From positions 124,001 through 188,000 of the forward strand of contig NZ_BMCU01000003.1 in NCBI RefSeq assembly GCF_014635345.1: a stretch of DNA of 64,000 nucleotides. The letters are read 5' to 3'. The notes below the pieces were generated by a model. That model saw only the letters and a list, made by a program, of their open reading frames with translations, was not told where the DNA came from and searched no databases. Both the position numbers and the translations under genes were made by a program. This DNA comes from Rhodococcoides trifolii. GTDB lineage: Bacteria; Actinomycetota; Actinomycetes; Mycobacteriales; Mycobacteriaceae. Shown one piece after another: positions 26,725-34,949 of this stretch (the first letter of the stretch is position 1; the number at the start of each line of letters is the position of its first letter).

Positions 26725-28461
26725 ATGCCTGTCGACGCCGTCCTTCTCGCCGGCGGGCTCGGTACCCGTATGGGCGGTGTCGACAAACCCTCCCTCGTCG
26801 TCGCTGGGACGTCCCTACTGGAACGCGCCGTGTCTGCGGTGTCCGTCCACGGACGCGTCGTTGTCGTGGGTCCGCAGCGCGAACTGTCCGATCCGCCGCG
26901 CCGGTTGCTGTGGGCGCGTGAGGAACCCGTGCACGGCGGGCCCGTCGCGGCTCTGGCGGCCGGTGTCGCGGCCCTCGACCGCGACTCTCGGGCAGGCGAG
27001 TCGGCGGTCATCGTGCTGGCTGCCGACATGCCGTGGGTGAACGAGGCAGACGTGCAGACACTGGTCGATCGTCTGACGACGGACGATTCGGTCGACGCGG
27101 TGTTCGCTTCGGACGCAGACGGAGTGACGCAATACCTGTACGGAGTCTGGCGAGGTGACGCGCTCCGCCGATCGCTGGGCGACGGCGCCGCGGCCGGCCG
27201 GGCGATGCGCGCTCTCGTTCCGGAGCGCACGGCCACGATCGAGATCGGAACGACTGCCGACATCGACACCGAGTCCGACCTCGACCGAGTGCTCGGCGCG
27301 ACCACGTTGTCACTCGCCGATGCACGCGCTCGGGTGCGCGCGGTACTCGCGCTGCTGCCGCCCCGAAGCGTGCCCGTCCAGGATGCGGCGGAAGCCGTTC
27401 TCGGCGAACCGCTTCGAGCTCTGACCGCGTTCCCTCGGTTCGACACCTCGGCCATGGACGGGTACGCCGTTGCCGGTGATGGACCGTGGAACGTCCGCGA
27501 CGACGTCGTCTACGCCGGACACGGCGGCCCCGAACCACTTGCTTCCGGATCCGCCGTGCGCATCGCCACCGGCGCTCGGGTGCCGCCGGGTTCCACGTCC
27601 GTGTTCCGAGACGAACACGTGACCCTCGACGGCAGTCGACTCGACCTACTGCCGGACGCGCCTGTCCGGAACGACACCCGCCGCACGGGTGAGGACTGGA
27701 CCGTGGGGTCGACATTGGCGCCGTCGGGTGTCTCGGTGACACCCGCCCTCGTGTCGACCGCGCTGAGCGCCGGTGTCGAGTCCCTGCTGGTGCGCGGGCC
27801 GGCCACGGTCCGCACCGTCGTCACCGGCGACGAGATTCGATCGAGCGGTCCGTTGGCGGACAATCAGATCAGAGACTCGATCGGACCGGTCCTGCCGAGT
27901 TTCCTGCGCGCGTGCGGATTTCGGCCTCGGGGCGAGACGCACACTCTCGACTCGGAAGGCGGTTTCGACACCACGCTCACCGCGGCGTCCGACGTGGACG
28001 TGGTGGTCGTGGTCGGTGCCACCGGCGGCGGTGCAGCAGACCGTCTGCGGGGCGCCCTCGATCGCGCAGGAGCACGCGTCGTCGTGGGATCGGTTGCGTG
28101 CCGTCCCGGTGGTTCCTGCGTGATCGCCGTTCTCCCCGACCGGCGCGTCGTGTTCGGGTTGCCGGGCAATCCGTACGCGGCCGTCGCAACTCTGTTGTGT
28201 CTCGGTCCGAGTATCTCGGCGGCCCTGACCGGTGCGGCTCCAACGGTCCCGCGCACCGGTCAACTGATCGACCCCCCGCCGACTACCACCTCGGCACGTC
28301 TCGTTCCGGCTGTCCACGAGGGCGACGATCGTTGGCACGCAAGCGAATCGACGCGGACCGCGCACCTTGCCGGCCTGCTGGGGTGCGACGGCATCGCCGT
28401 CGTCACGCCGGGAACCGTCAGCGGCGACCGGACCGAGATTCTGCCGGTGCCGATTCGATGA
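26725..28461 (+). CDS. MobA-MoeA fusion, molybdenum cofactor biosynthesis
   Basis: 578 residues, two enzymes in one chain. Residues ~1-190 are MobA-like (guanylylation of Mo-molybdopterin): LLAGGLGTRMGGVDKPSL, EEPVHGGPVAALAAGV and VLAADMPWV. Residues ~195-578 are MoeA-like (Mo insertion): FDTSAMDGYAV, the RIATGARVPPGSTSV segment, TVVTGDEIRSSG, DNQIRDSIGP and VFGLPGNPYAAV. The two functions are usually separate proteins. Its position beside a nitrate assimilation cluster fits the need of nitrate reductase for Mo cofactor, although no nitrate reductase gene is in the window. Its end overlaps the convergent chelatase gene by 44 bp. Confidence 0.93.
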   Translation: MPVDAVLLAGGLGTRMGGVDKPSLVVAGTSLLERAVSAVSVHGRVVVVGPQRELSDPPRRLLWAREEPVHGGPVAALAAGVAALDRDSRAGESAVIVLAADMPWVNEADVQTLVDRLTTDDSVDAVFASDADGVTQYLYGVWRGDALRRSLGDGAAAGRAMRALVPERTATIEIGTTADIDTESDLDRVLGATTLSLADARARVRAVLALLPPRSVPVQDAAEAVLGEPLRALTAFPRFDTSAMDGYAVAGDGPWNVRDDVVYAGHGGPEPLASGSAVRIATGARVPPGSTSVFRDEHVTLDGSRLDLLPDAPVRNDTRRTGEDWTVGSTLAPSGVSVTPALVSTALSAGVESLLVRGPATVRTVVTGDEIRSSGPLADNQIRDSIGPVLPSFLRACGFRPRGETHTLDSEGGFDTTLTAASDVDVVVVVGATGGGAADRLRGALDRAGARVVVGSVACRPGGSCVIAVLPDRRVVFGLPGNPYAAVATLLCLGPSISAALTGAAPTVPRTGQLIDPPPTTTSARLVPAVHEGDDRWHASESTRTAHLAGLLGCDGIAVVTPGTVSGDRTEILPVPIR

Positions 28462-29140
28462 TCCGCGCTCCCGCTCGATACCGGGAGACCAACAGATCCA
28501 CCACTCCCTCGTGCAGACCGAGCGGTTCCGTCACACCGGTTGCTCCGCAGTCGCGCACGCGGGAATGAAAGAGTCCGGGAGCCAACAGGTACGACGCAAC
28601 GAAGACGCGCTCGGCGCCGTTCGCACGTAGTCTCGCGACCACACACGGCACCCGCGGTCGCCCGGTGGCGATGTATGCGGCGACCACCGGCGTCGACGCG
28701 GCCACGGCGAGCTGTTCAGCGGCACGGGCGACGTCGGACAGAGCTCGCCGGTCCGACGATCCCGCCGCGGCGAGGACCACGGGATCGCCCGGTCTCCATC
28801 CCACCTGCCGTAACCGCTCCACCATGATGTCGGCCAGCGCCGGGTCCGGCCCGAGGGCCCGCGTGACGTGAACGGCTTCGCGTCGGCTCGCGGCGATCTC
28901 ACGCGGGAGGTCGGCATGGACGTGGTATCCGGACGCGAGGAACGCGGGGACGAGAACCACAGAACCCGTCAGCGCCGGGTCGCGCAACACTTCCTCGGGT
29001 GACGGTCCGAGCACGTCCACGAAGGCGACACGGACGGAGCCGACCCGAGGTCGCACCGCTTCCGCAAGCGCCGCAACGACTTCGACGCCCCGAGGATTAC
29101 GGGTGCCGTGCGCGACCAGAACCAGAGCAGGGTCGGTCAT
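28418..29140 (-). CDS. sirohydrochlorin chelatase (CbiX/SirB-like)
   Basis: 240 residues forming two CbiX half-domains. The first has LVLVAHGTRNPRGVEV and VPAFLASGYHVHADLP, with the metal-binding His residues. The second has VVLAAAGSSDRRALSDV and VFVASYLLAPGLFHSR. It inserts Fe (or Co) into sirohydrochlorin, giving siroheme for nitrite reductase. The ATG at 29140 overlaps the preceding gene's stop by 4 bp (ATGA), so it is the last gene of the narK-nirBD operon. It is related to Rv0259c. Confidence 0.9.
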   Translation of the reverse strand: MTDPALVLVAHGTRNPRGVEVVAALAEAVRPRVGSVRVAFVDVLGPSPEEVLRDPALTGSVVLVPAFLASGYHVHADLPREIAASRREAVHVTRALGPDPALADIMVERLRQVGWRPGDPVVLAAAGSSDRRALSDVARAAEQLAVAASTPVVAAYIATGRPRVPCVVARLRANGAERVFVASYLLAPGLFHSRVRDCGATGVTEPLGLHEGVVDLLVSRYRAGARIIESAPAESRSGRR

Positions 29141-30297
29141 ATCGATTCGAGCGAGTCGTCGAGCGCAAGTCGGTAGCCGCGTTTGACCACCGTCTGAATG
29201 ACCTTGGGTGCCCCGAGGGACGAGCGGACACGAGCCATCGCCGTTTCGACAGCGTGGGTGTCCCCACCACCACCGGGTAACGCGGCCAGAAGATCTTCTC
29301 GTGACACCACTCGGCCCGGTCGACGAGCAAGCGTCTTGACGATGGCCATTCCGGCAGGTGATACCTGGCGGGGTTCCCCGTCGACGACGACGCAGCCCCC
29401 GAGAACGCTCAGTACGTGACCACCGGCCTTCATCGTCTTGGTGCGCCTGGGGAGTTCGTCGGTGACGTGGCGGGCAAGTGCTCCCAGTCGGGCGCGGGAC
29501 GGTTGCGTGGTCGACACGGACAGCGCCTCGAGCGGCGCGGCGGTGACCGGCCCCACACAGGCAGCGAGGACGCGTCCACGCATCGACTGCAGGAACGGTT
29601 CGAGGAGCCCGTTGTCCTTGGCGCGCATGAGCATCGACGCGACGGCGGGTGCACTGGTGAAGGTGACCGCGTCGAGGTCGCCGGCGATCATGGAGTCGAT
29701 CATGCGGTCCATGGGCGTCTGATCCGTAGGCGGTGTCCATCGGTAGACGGGCACAGGGATGACCGTGGCGCCCGCGCACCGCAGAACCTCGCAGAAGTCC
29801 GGAACAGGTTCCCATTCGGTGGTGGCGCCGTGCAGCTGGACGGCGATCCGTTTGCCTTCCACGCCCTCGGCGAGCAGGAACTCCAACACCTCGGCGGACG
29901 ACTCCGACGCCGGCGACCACTCTTCCCTCAGATCCGCCGCTCGGATCGCTCCCTTCGCCTTCGGTCCGCGCGCCAGCAAGCGAGTGGCTCCGAGAGCAGT
30001 ACCCAGGCGCTCTGCCCGTCCCCAGCCGTCGGCGGCTTCCATCCAACCGCGAAAACCGATTCCCGTTGTGGCGACCGTGATGTCGGGCGGAGCGTCGACG
30101 ATCTCGCGGGTGACGCGTTCGAGTTCGGTGTCGTCGGACAGCGGGATGATACGAATCGCCGGAGCGTGGACCACGTCCGCGCCGCGACGTGACAACAGTG
30201 TGGCGAACTCGTCGGCTCGGCGCGCAGCGGTGACGCCGACCGTGTAACCGGCCAGCGGTTTGTCGGCCGGGTCACGGGGAACGATCTCGGCACTCAC
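29137..30297 (-). CDS. uroporphyrinogen III synthase fused to winged-helix DNA-binding domain
   Basis: 386 residues. HemD-like domain ~1-270: GYTVGVTAARRADEFATLL, VATTGIGFRGW, VTFTSAPAVASMLMRA and VLAACVGPVTAAPL. A C-terminal OmpR/PhoB-type winged helix (~285-380) has SPAGMAIVKTLARRPGRVVSREDLL and VETAMARVRSSLGAPKVIQTVVKRGYRL. The M. tuberculosis homologue is Rv0260c. It may both make the siroheme precursor and regulate the operon. GTG at 30297 overlaps the nirD stop (GTGA), chosen over an upstream frame inside nirD. Confidence 0.9.
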   Translation of the reverse strand: MSAEIVPRDPADKPLAGYTVGVTAARRADEFATLLSRRGADVVHAPAIRIIPLSDDTELERVTREIVDAPPDITVATTGIGFRGWMEAADGWGRAERLGTALGATRLLARGPKAKGAIRAADLREEWSPASESSAEVLEFLLAEGVEGKRIAVQLHGATTEWEPVPDFCEVLRCAGATVIPVPVYRWTPPTDQTPMDRMIDSMIAGDLDAVTFTSAPAVASMLMRAKDNGLLEPFLQSMRGRVLAACVGPVTAAPLEALSVSTTQPSRARLGALARHVTDELPRRTKTMKAGGHVLSVLGGCVVVDGEPRQVSPAGMAIVKTLARRPGRVVSREDLLAALPGGGGDTHAVETAMARVRSSLGAPKVIQTVVKRGYRLALDDSLESI

Positions 30298-30677
30298 GTC
30301 GGTCGTGTCTCCGATCGGTTCGGTGAAATCTTCACGCGGACGATGCCGTCGATCACGTCGACGTCGAAGGTCGGGAGTGCGACTGCCGGATCGTCGATGC
30401 ACCGGCCGTCGACGAGAGAGAACGCCTGCTTGAGCAGCGGGGACGCAATGGTGGGCTCGCCCGCTCGGTCGCCGACGATCCCCCGCGACATCACCGCCGC
30501 GCGCCCGTACGGGTCGATGTTGCCCACCGCGAACAAACGTCCGTCCGCGAGACGGAACAGCGCCGCCTGCCGACCACCCTCGAGCAGGACCGCGACACCC
30601 CGGTCCGGGGTCAACGTCTCCAGCTCGCAGGCCGAGGTCCAGGTATCGGTGCGGGCCGCCGAATCGATCACAGTCAT
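30294..30677 (-). CDS. nirD: nitrite reductase small subunit
   Basis: 127 residues with the NirD Rieske-like fold lacking iron ligands: CELETLTPDRGVAVLL, AALFRLADGRLFAVGNIDPYGRAAVMSRGIVGD and SPLLKQAFSLVDGRCIDDP. NirD pairs with NirB for NADH-dependent reduction of nitrite to ammonium. ATG at 30677 has GAGGAGG about 7 nt upstream. A 92-bp gap separates it from nirB, with no terminator seen. Confidence 0.95.
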   Translation of the reverse strand: MTVIDSAARTDTWTSACELETLTPDRGVAVLLEGGRQAALFRLADGRLFAVGNIDPYGRAAVMSRGIVGDRAGEPTIASPLLKQAFSLVDGRCIDDPAVALPTFDVDVIDGIVRVKISPNRSETRPT

Positions 30678-30769
30678 GAGTACTCCTCCTCGTACCCTTT
30701 GTACGGGTGCGGTGTTACTTCGCCGTTACGCCGGTCGGCACGGCGTGTGAATCGGACGTTCCGCAGCGA

Positions 30770-33316
30770 TCACCGACCACTGGGAACGGACGGCATCCCC
30801 ATCAGAACCGGTACCTTGCGGGCACCGGATTCGTCGAACATCACCGTGGGGTCCTCGTGACCCGGGGCGTTGACGAAGGACACGAACCGCGCGAGTTTTG
30901 CTTCGTCGTCGAGTACGCCCTTCCATTCGTCTCGATATCCCGCGACGTGCCGCTCCATGGCCGCCTCGAGCTCGCCGGCGATCCCGAGACTGTCGTCGCA
31001 CACGACGGCCTTCAGGTGTTCGAGTCCGCCGTCTAGCGACTCGACCCACGGCGCGGTCCGCTGCAACCGATCGGCAGTGCGGACGTAGAACATGAGGTAC
31101 CGGTCGATGTACTGCACCAGCGTGTCGTCGTCGAGTCCCGAGGCCAGTAGGCGGGCGTGCACCGGGCTCTGACCGCCGTTGCCACCGACGTACAGATTCC
31201 ACCCGCTCTCGGTGGCGATGACGCCGACGTCCTTGCCGCGAGCCTCTGCGCACTCGCGCGCGCAGCCGGACACCCCGAACTTTATCTTGTGCGGTGACCG
31301 CAGCCCCCGATACCGCTTCTCGAGATCGACGGCCATCCCCACGGAATCTTGAACCCCGTACCGGCACCAACTCGACCCGACGCAGCTCTTCACCGTGCGC
31401 AACGACTTGCCGTACGCCTGGCCCGATTCCATTCCCGCGTCGACGAGACGCTTCCAGATGGCCGGCAACTGCTCGACCCGCGCACCGAACATGTCGATGC
31501 GCTGTCCCCCGGTCACCTTCGTGTACAGGCCGAAGTCGCGTGCCACCTCACCGATCACGATCAGCTGCTCGGGTGTGCATTCACCACCGGGCATCCGAGG
31601 CACCACCGAGTAGGTACCGTTCTTCTGGATGTTGGCCAGGAAATGGTCGTTGGTGTCCTGTAGCGACGCGGCCTCACCGTCGAGGATGTGGTCGGACGAC
31701 GTCGACGCGAGAATGGATGCGACGACGGGCTTGCAGATGTCGCAGCCCGCTCCCCTGCCGTACTTGGCCACAAGGCCGGAGAACGTGCGCACTCCGGTGG
31801 CGGCGACGATCTCGTACAGCTCGGAACGCGAGTGAGAGAAGTGCTCGCACAACGCTTTCGACAGCACGACACCCGACGCGGCGAGAAGCGACTTGATGGT
31901 GGGCAGGCACCCGCCGCACGTGGTACCGGCGTCGGTGCACGCCTTGACCGACGCTATGTCGCAGGCCCCGCCGGCAATGGCCGAACAGATGGTGCCCTTG
32001 TCCACGGCATTGCACGAGCACACCTGCGCGTCGTCGGGAAGCGCTGCGGCACCGATCTTCTCCCCGGTGGGTGAGATCAGCGCTGCGGGATCGCCGGGGA
32101 GTTCGCGTCCCACCAATGGGCGCAGAGTGGCGTACGCGGACGCGTCGCCGACCAGGATTCCGCCCAGCAGGGTCTTCGCGTCGTCCGACACCACGAGTTT
32201 GGCGTACGTTCCCTTCGCCGCGTCGCTCAGCACGACTTCGAGCGCGCCTTCCGAGTTGGCCAGGGCGTCGCCGAAACTGGCGACGTCGACGCCCATCAAC
32301 TTGAGCTTGGTCGACATGTCGGCCCCGGGGAAGGTCGCGTCGCCGCCGAGAAGCCGATCCGCGACGATCTCCGCCGTGGCGTACCCGGGCGCGACGAGTC
32401 CGTAGCATCGGCCTTCGACGGCTGCACACTCTCCGATCGCGTACACAGCGGGATCCGCTGTTGCACAACCGGAATCGGTCAGGACTCCGCCACGATCGCC
32501 GATGTCGAGACCACCGGCCCTCGCGAGTGTGTCCTGTGGACGAACTCCGGCCGAGAACACGACCAGCGCCGCGTCGATGACGCCTCCGTCCGACAGTTCG
32601 ACGCGAACCCCGGTGTCGGTTTCGGTGATGCTGGACGTGCCAACACCCGTGTGCACGGTGACTCCGAGATCGGTGACGAGCCGAGCGAGCAACGCTCCGC
32701 CGCCGTCGTCGACCTGCATCGGCATCAAGCGTGGCGCGAACTCGACGACGTGCGGGGACATTCCCATGAGCGACAATGCGTTTGCCGCTTCGAGTCCGAG
32801 CAGGCCACCGCCCACCACCACGCCGACCGCGCCGGGGCCCGCAGAATCGGCTCGCACGCGAATTCCGTCCAAGTCGCCGAGCGTGCGGTACACGAAGCAC
32901 CCGTCCAGATCGTGACCCGGGACAGGAGGGACGAACGGGTACGAACCGGTGGCGAGAACCAGCGCGTCGTAGTGCACCGATCGGCCGTCCGAGGTGGCCA
33001 CCGTTCGCGTGGCGCGATCGATACTCGTTGCACGGACCCCGGTGTGAACAGTCACGAAATCGTCACCGACATAATCGTTTCCGGCGAGGGCGAGTTCGCG
33101 GTGATCCCAGGACCCGACGTAGGAGGACAGGCCGACACGGTCGTAGGCAGGCAGTTCTTCCTCGCACAGAACGGTCACCGCCCATTGGTCCGTCGCGTCG
33201 CGCGAGCGCAGCGTCTCGACGAACCGGTGACCGACCATTCCATGTCCAACCAGAACGGCATGCTTGTCGGCTGCCTTCCCGCCGACTTCCGACCGGCCTC
33301 CGGCCTTCCCGCCCAT
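30770..33316 (-). CDS. nirB: NADH-dependent assimilatory nitrite reductase large subunit
   Basis: About 848 residues. The FAD domain has VLVGHGMVGHRFVETL and VLATGSYPFVPP; NAD binding is GVVVGGGLLGLEAANAL. A BFD-type [2Fe-2S] domain has CSCNAVDKGTI and TTCGGCLP. The siroheme/4Fe-4S half has SCVGSSWCRYGVQDS and FGVSGCARECAEARGKDVG. It catalyses six-electron reduction of nitrite to ammonium. ATG at 33316 shares one base with the narK stop (TGATG). The first ~16 residues (GGKAGGRSEVGGKA) come from a palindromic repeat element and have no counterpart I recognise in NirB, so the start is less certain than the body. Confidence 0.94.
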   Translation of the reverse strand: MGGKAGGRSEVGGKAADKHAVLVGHGMVGHRFVETLRSRDATDQWAVTVLCEEELPAYDRVGLSSYVGSWDHRELALAGNDYVGDDFVTVHTGVRATSIDRATRTVATSDGRSVHYDALVLATGSYPFVPPVPGHDLDGCFVYRTLGDLDGIRVRADSAGPGAVGVVVGGGLLGLEAANALSLMGMSPHVVEFAPRLMPMQVDDGGGALLARLVTDLGVTVHTGVGTSSITETDTGVRVELSDGGVIDAALVVFSAGVRPQDTLARAGGLDIGDRGGVLTDSGCATADPAVYAIGECAAVEGRCYGLVAPGYATAEIVADRLLGGDATFPGADMSTKLKLMGVDVASFGDALANSEGALEVVLSDAAKGTYAKLVVSDDAKTLLGGILVGDASAYATLRPLVGRELPGDPAALISPTGEKIGAAALPDDAQVCSCNAVDKGTICSAIAGGACDIASVKACTDAGTTCGGCLPTIKSLLAASGVVLSKALCEHFSHSRSELYEIVAATGVRTFSGLVAKYGRGAGCDICKPVVASILASTSSDHILDGEAASLQDTNDHFLANIQKNGTYSVVPRMPGGECTPEQLIVIGEVARDFGLYTKVTGGQRIDMFGARVEQLPAIWKRLVDAGMESGQAYGKSLRTVKSCVGSSWCRYGVQDSVGMAVDLEKRYRGLRSPHKIKFGVSGCARECAEARGKDVGVIATESGWNLYVGGNGGQSPVHARLLASGLDDDTLVQYIDRYLMFYVRTADRLQRTAPWVESLDGGLEHLKAVVCDDSLGIAGELEAAMERHVAGYRDEWKGVLDDEAKLARFVSFVNAPGHEDPTVMFDESGARKVPVLMGMPSVPSGR
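33291..33311 (-). repeat. palindromic element copy in nirB 5' end
   Basis: Twenty-one bases starting GACCGGCCTCCGGCC and ending TTCCCG match the unit inside adnA exactly. In nirB it is read as GKAGGRS, the same frame as in adnA. It lies within six codons of the proposed start. Confidence 0.85.
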
Positions 33317-34797
33317 CAGACGGACACCGACGCCGCGTTCGGATCGCTCGCAGTGGAGTTCGGCGCGACGGCCGAACGGGGCTTGCGAAGGTAGACCGCC
33401 CATGTGACGACGGCGCACAGTACGTAGAACCCGAGGAACACCCAGAACGCCATGGTCGCCGACTTGGCCGCACCCGAATAGGACGCTCGCAGAACGAGAT
33501 TGATGCCGACACCACCGAGAGCACCGATGGCACCGGCGATTCCGATGAGAGCCCCCGACATCCGGCGTGACCACGCTGCTTGCTCGTCGGGGGTCATGCC
33601 GACCAGTTCTGTCGACTTCACCACGAAGATGGCGGGAATCATCTTGTAGACCGACCCGTTTCCGAGTCCGGACAGGACGAACAGCAGGATGAAACCGACG
33701 ACGTAGGACACCATCATCGAACCCGTTGCGGCTCCGGCGGTTCCGTCGTCGGTCATGGACGTCGCGACGAGGATTCCGGCGGAGAAGATCATGGCCACGA
33801 AGGTGTAGAGCGTGATCTTCCCGCCGCCGATCTTGTCGGCGAACTTGCCACCGACGGGCCGAGACAGCGACCCCAGCAACGGGCCGATGAAGGCGATCTG
33901 CGCCGCGTGGAGCGACGCCTGGGCCTGCAGTGCGGGCGTGACAGGGCCGCCGTCGGTCAATCCGGCGAGGAAGTTGATCTGCAGGATCTGTCCGAAGGCG
34001 AAGCTGTAGCCGATGAAGGATCCGAACGTTCCGATGTAGAGGAAAGCGATCCACCACGAATCGGAGAACTTCAGAACGTCGATCATGGAGCGGGCGTTGG
34101 TCTTCTGGTTGTCGAGGTTGTCCATGAACAGCGCCGCGCCGACTGCTGCGACACCGATCAGCACCAGGTAGACGGCACAGACGATCTCGGGGGCCGTGTT
34201 ACCGATGGTCGCGATGACGAGCAGACCGATGAGCTGAATCACCGGCACGCCGATGTTGCCGCCGCCGGCGTTCAGTCCGAGCGCCCACCCCTTCTCGCGC
34301 TGGGGATAGAACGCGTTGATGTTGGTCATCGACGACGCGAAGTTGCCGCCGCCCAGACCGGCGAACGCCGCGACGATCATGTACGTGGTGTACGACGCGG
34401 GGTTCAGCATGAAGTACATGGTGAGCAGCACCGGGATCAGCAGGACCAGGGCGCTGAAGATGGTCCAGTTCCGTCCGCCGAACTTCGCCGTCGCGAAGGT
34501 GTACGGAATGCGCAGGAATGCACCGATCAGCGTGGGCATGGCGACCAGGAAGAACTTTCCGGCCGCATCGATGTTGTACGTCGCCATCGGCATGAAGAGC
34601 ACCATGACCGACCAGATCGACCAGACCGAGAAGCCGACGTGCTCGGCGACGACGGACCAGACGAGATTGCGCCGCGCAACGTCCTTGCCACCGGACTCCC
34701 AGGCGCTGACGTCCTCGGCGTTCCAGTTCGAGATGTGGTGCTTCTTCACGGCGGGAGCGGTCGGCGCTCCCGTGGCGGCCTCTGGCGTGCTGGTCAC
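33316..34797 (-). CDS. narK: nitrate/nitrite transporter, MFS NNP family
   Basis: 493 residues, 12 TM helices. The nitrate signature is present twice: AFAGLGGGNFASSMTNINAFYP and later FVLSGLGNGSVYKMIPAIF. ALGLNAGGGNIGVPVIQL is also typical of NarK. A conserved Trp-rich N terminus (ISNWNAEDVSAWESGGKDVARRNLVWS) matches actinobacterial NarK. GTG at 34797 has AAGGAG 9 nt upstream. It is the first gene of the nitrate operon and is translationally coupled to nirB. A structured leader precedes it. Confidence 0.95.
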   Translation of the reverse strand: MTSTPEAATGAPTAPAVKKHHISNWNAEDVSAWESGGKDVARRNLVWSVVAEHVGFSVWSIWSVMVLFMPMATYNIDAAGKFFLVAMPTLIGAFLRIPYTFATAKFGGRNWTIFSALVLLIPVLLTMYFMLNPASYTTYMIVAAFAGLGGGNFASSMTNINAFYPQREKGWALGLNAGGGNIGVPVIQLIGLLVIATIGNTAPEIVCAVYLVLIGVAAVGAALFMDNLDNQKTNARSMIDVLKFSDSWWIAFLYIGTFGSFIGYSFAFGQILQINFLAGLTDGGPVTPALQAQASLHAAQIAFIGPLLGSLSRPVGGKFADKIGGGKITLYTFVAMIFSAGILVATSMTDDGTAGAATGSMMVSYVVGFILLFVLSGLGNGSVYKMIPAIFVVKSTELVGMTPDEQAAWSRRMSGALIGIAGAIGALGGVGINLVLRASYSGAAKSATMAFWVFLGFYVLCAVVTWAVYLRKPRSAVAPNSTASDPNAASVSV

Positions 34798-34814
34798 GTG
34801 AGTGGTCTCCTTGT

Positions 34815-34855
34815 CTTTGGGGACTCAGAGAATGGGTCTCTGGGGAGCCCCAAAG
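34815..34855 (-). promoter_or_regulatory. long hairpin in the narK leader
   Basis: CTTTGGGG (34815-34822) pairs with CCCCAAAG (34848-34855). Inside, CTC pairs with GAG and CAGAGA pairs with TCTCTG, leaving a 5-nt loop. This makes a stem of about 17 pairs with small bulges, ending about 18 nt before the start codon. It could be a terminator/attenuator or a protein site. No ANTAR-type hexaloop pair was seen. Confidence 0.55.
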
Positions 34856-34949
34856 ATAGGAAAAGGTTGTTGCCGCGGCGCGTTACGTGATGACCTCGGA
34901 GTGAACTTGCCCTCACGGACCACCGTCGCCGCGGGTGAGACGGCGGGTG

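Noticed and set aside
33317..34057. Upstream extension of the nirB frame through narK
   Set aside because: It runs out of frame through a clear NarK protein and gives an Arg-rich, non-conserved sequence.
34815..34855. ANTAR-target RNA motif in the narK leader
   Set aside because: ANTAR sites are two stem-loops with hexanucleotide loops carrying A1 and G4. Here there is one long stem with a 5-nt loop.
34875..34905. GlnR box upstream of narK
   Set aside because: GTAAC and GCAAC are present but with 8 nt between them rather than the usual spacing, so the match is too weak to annotate.
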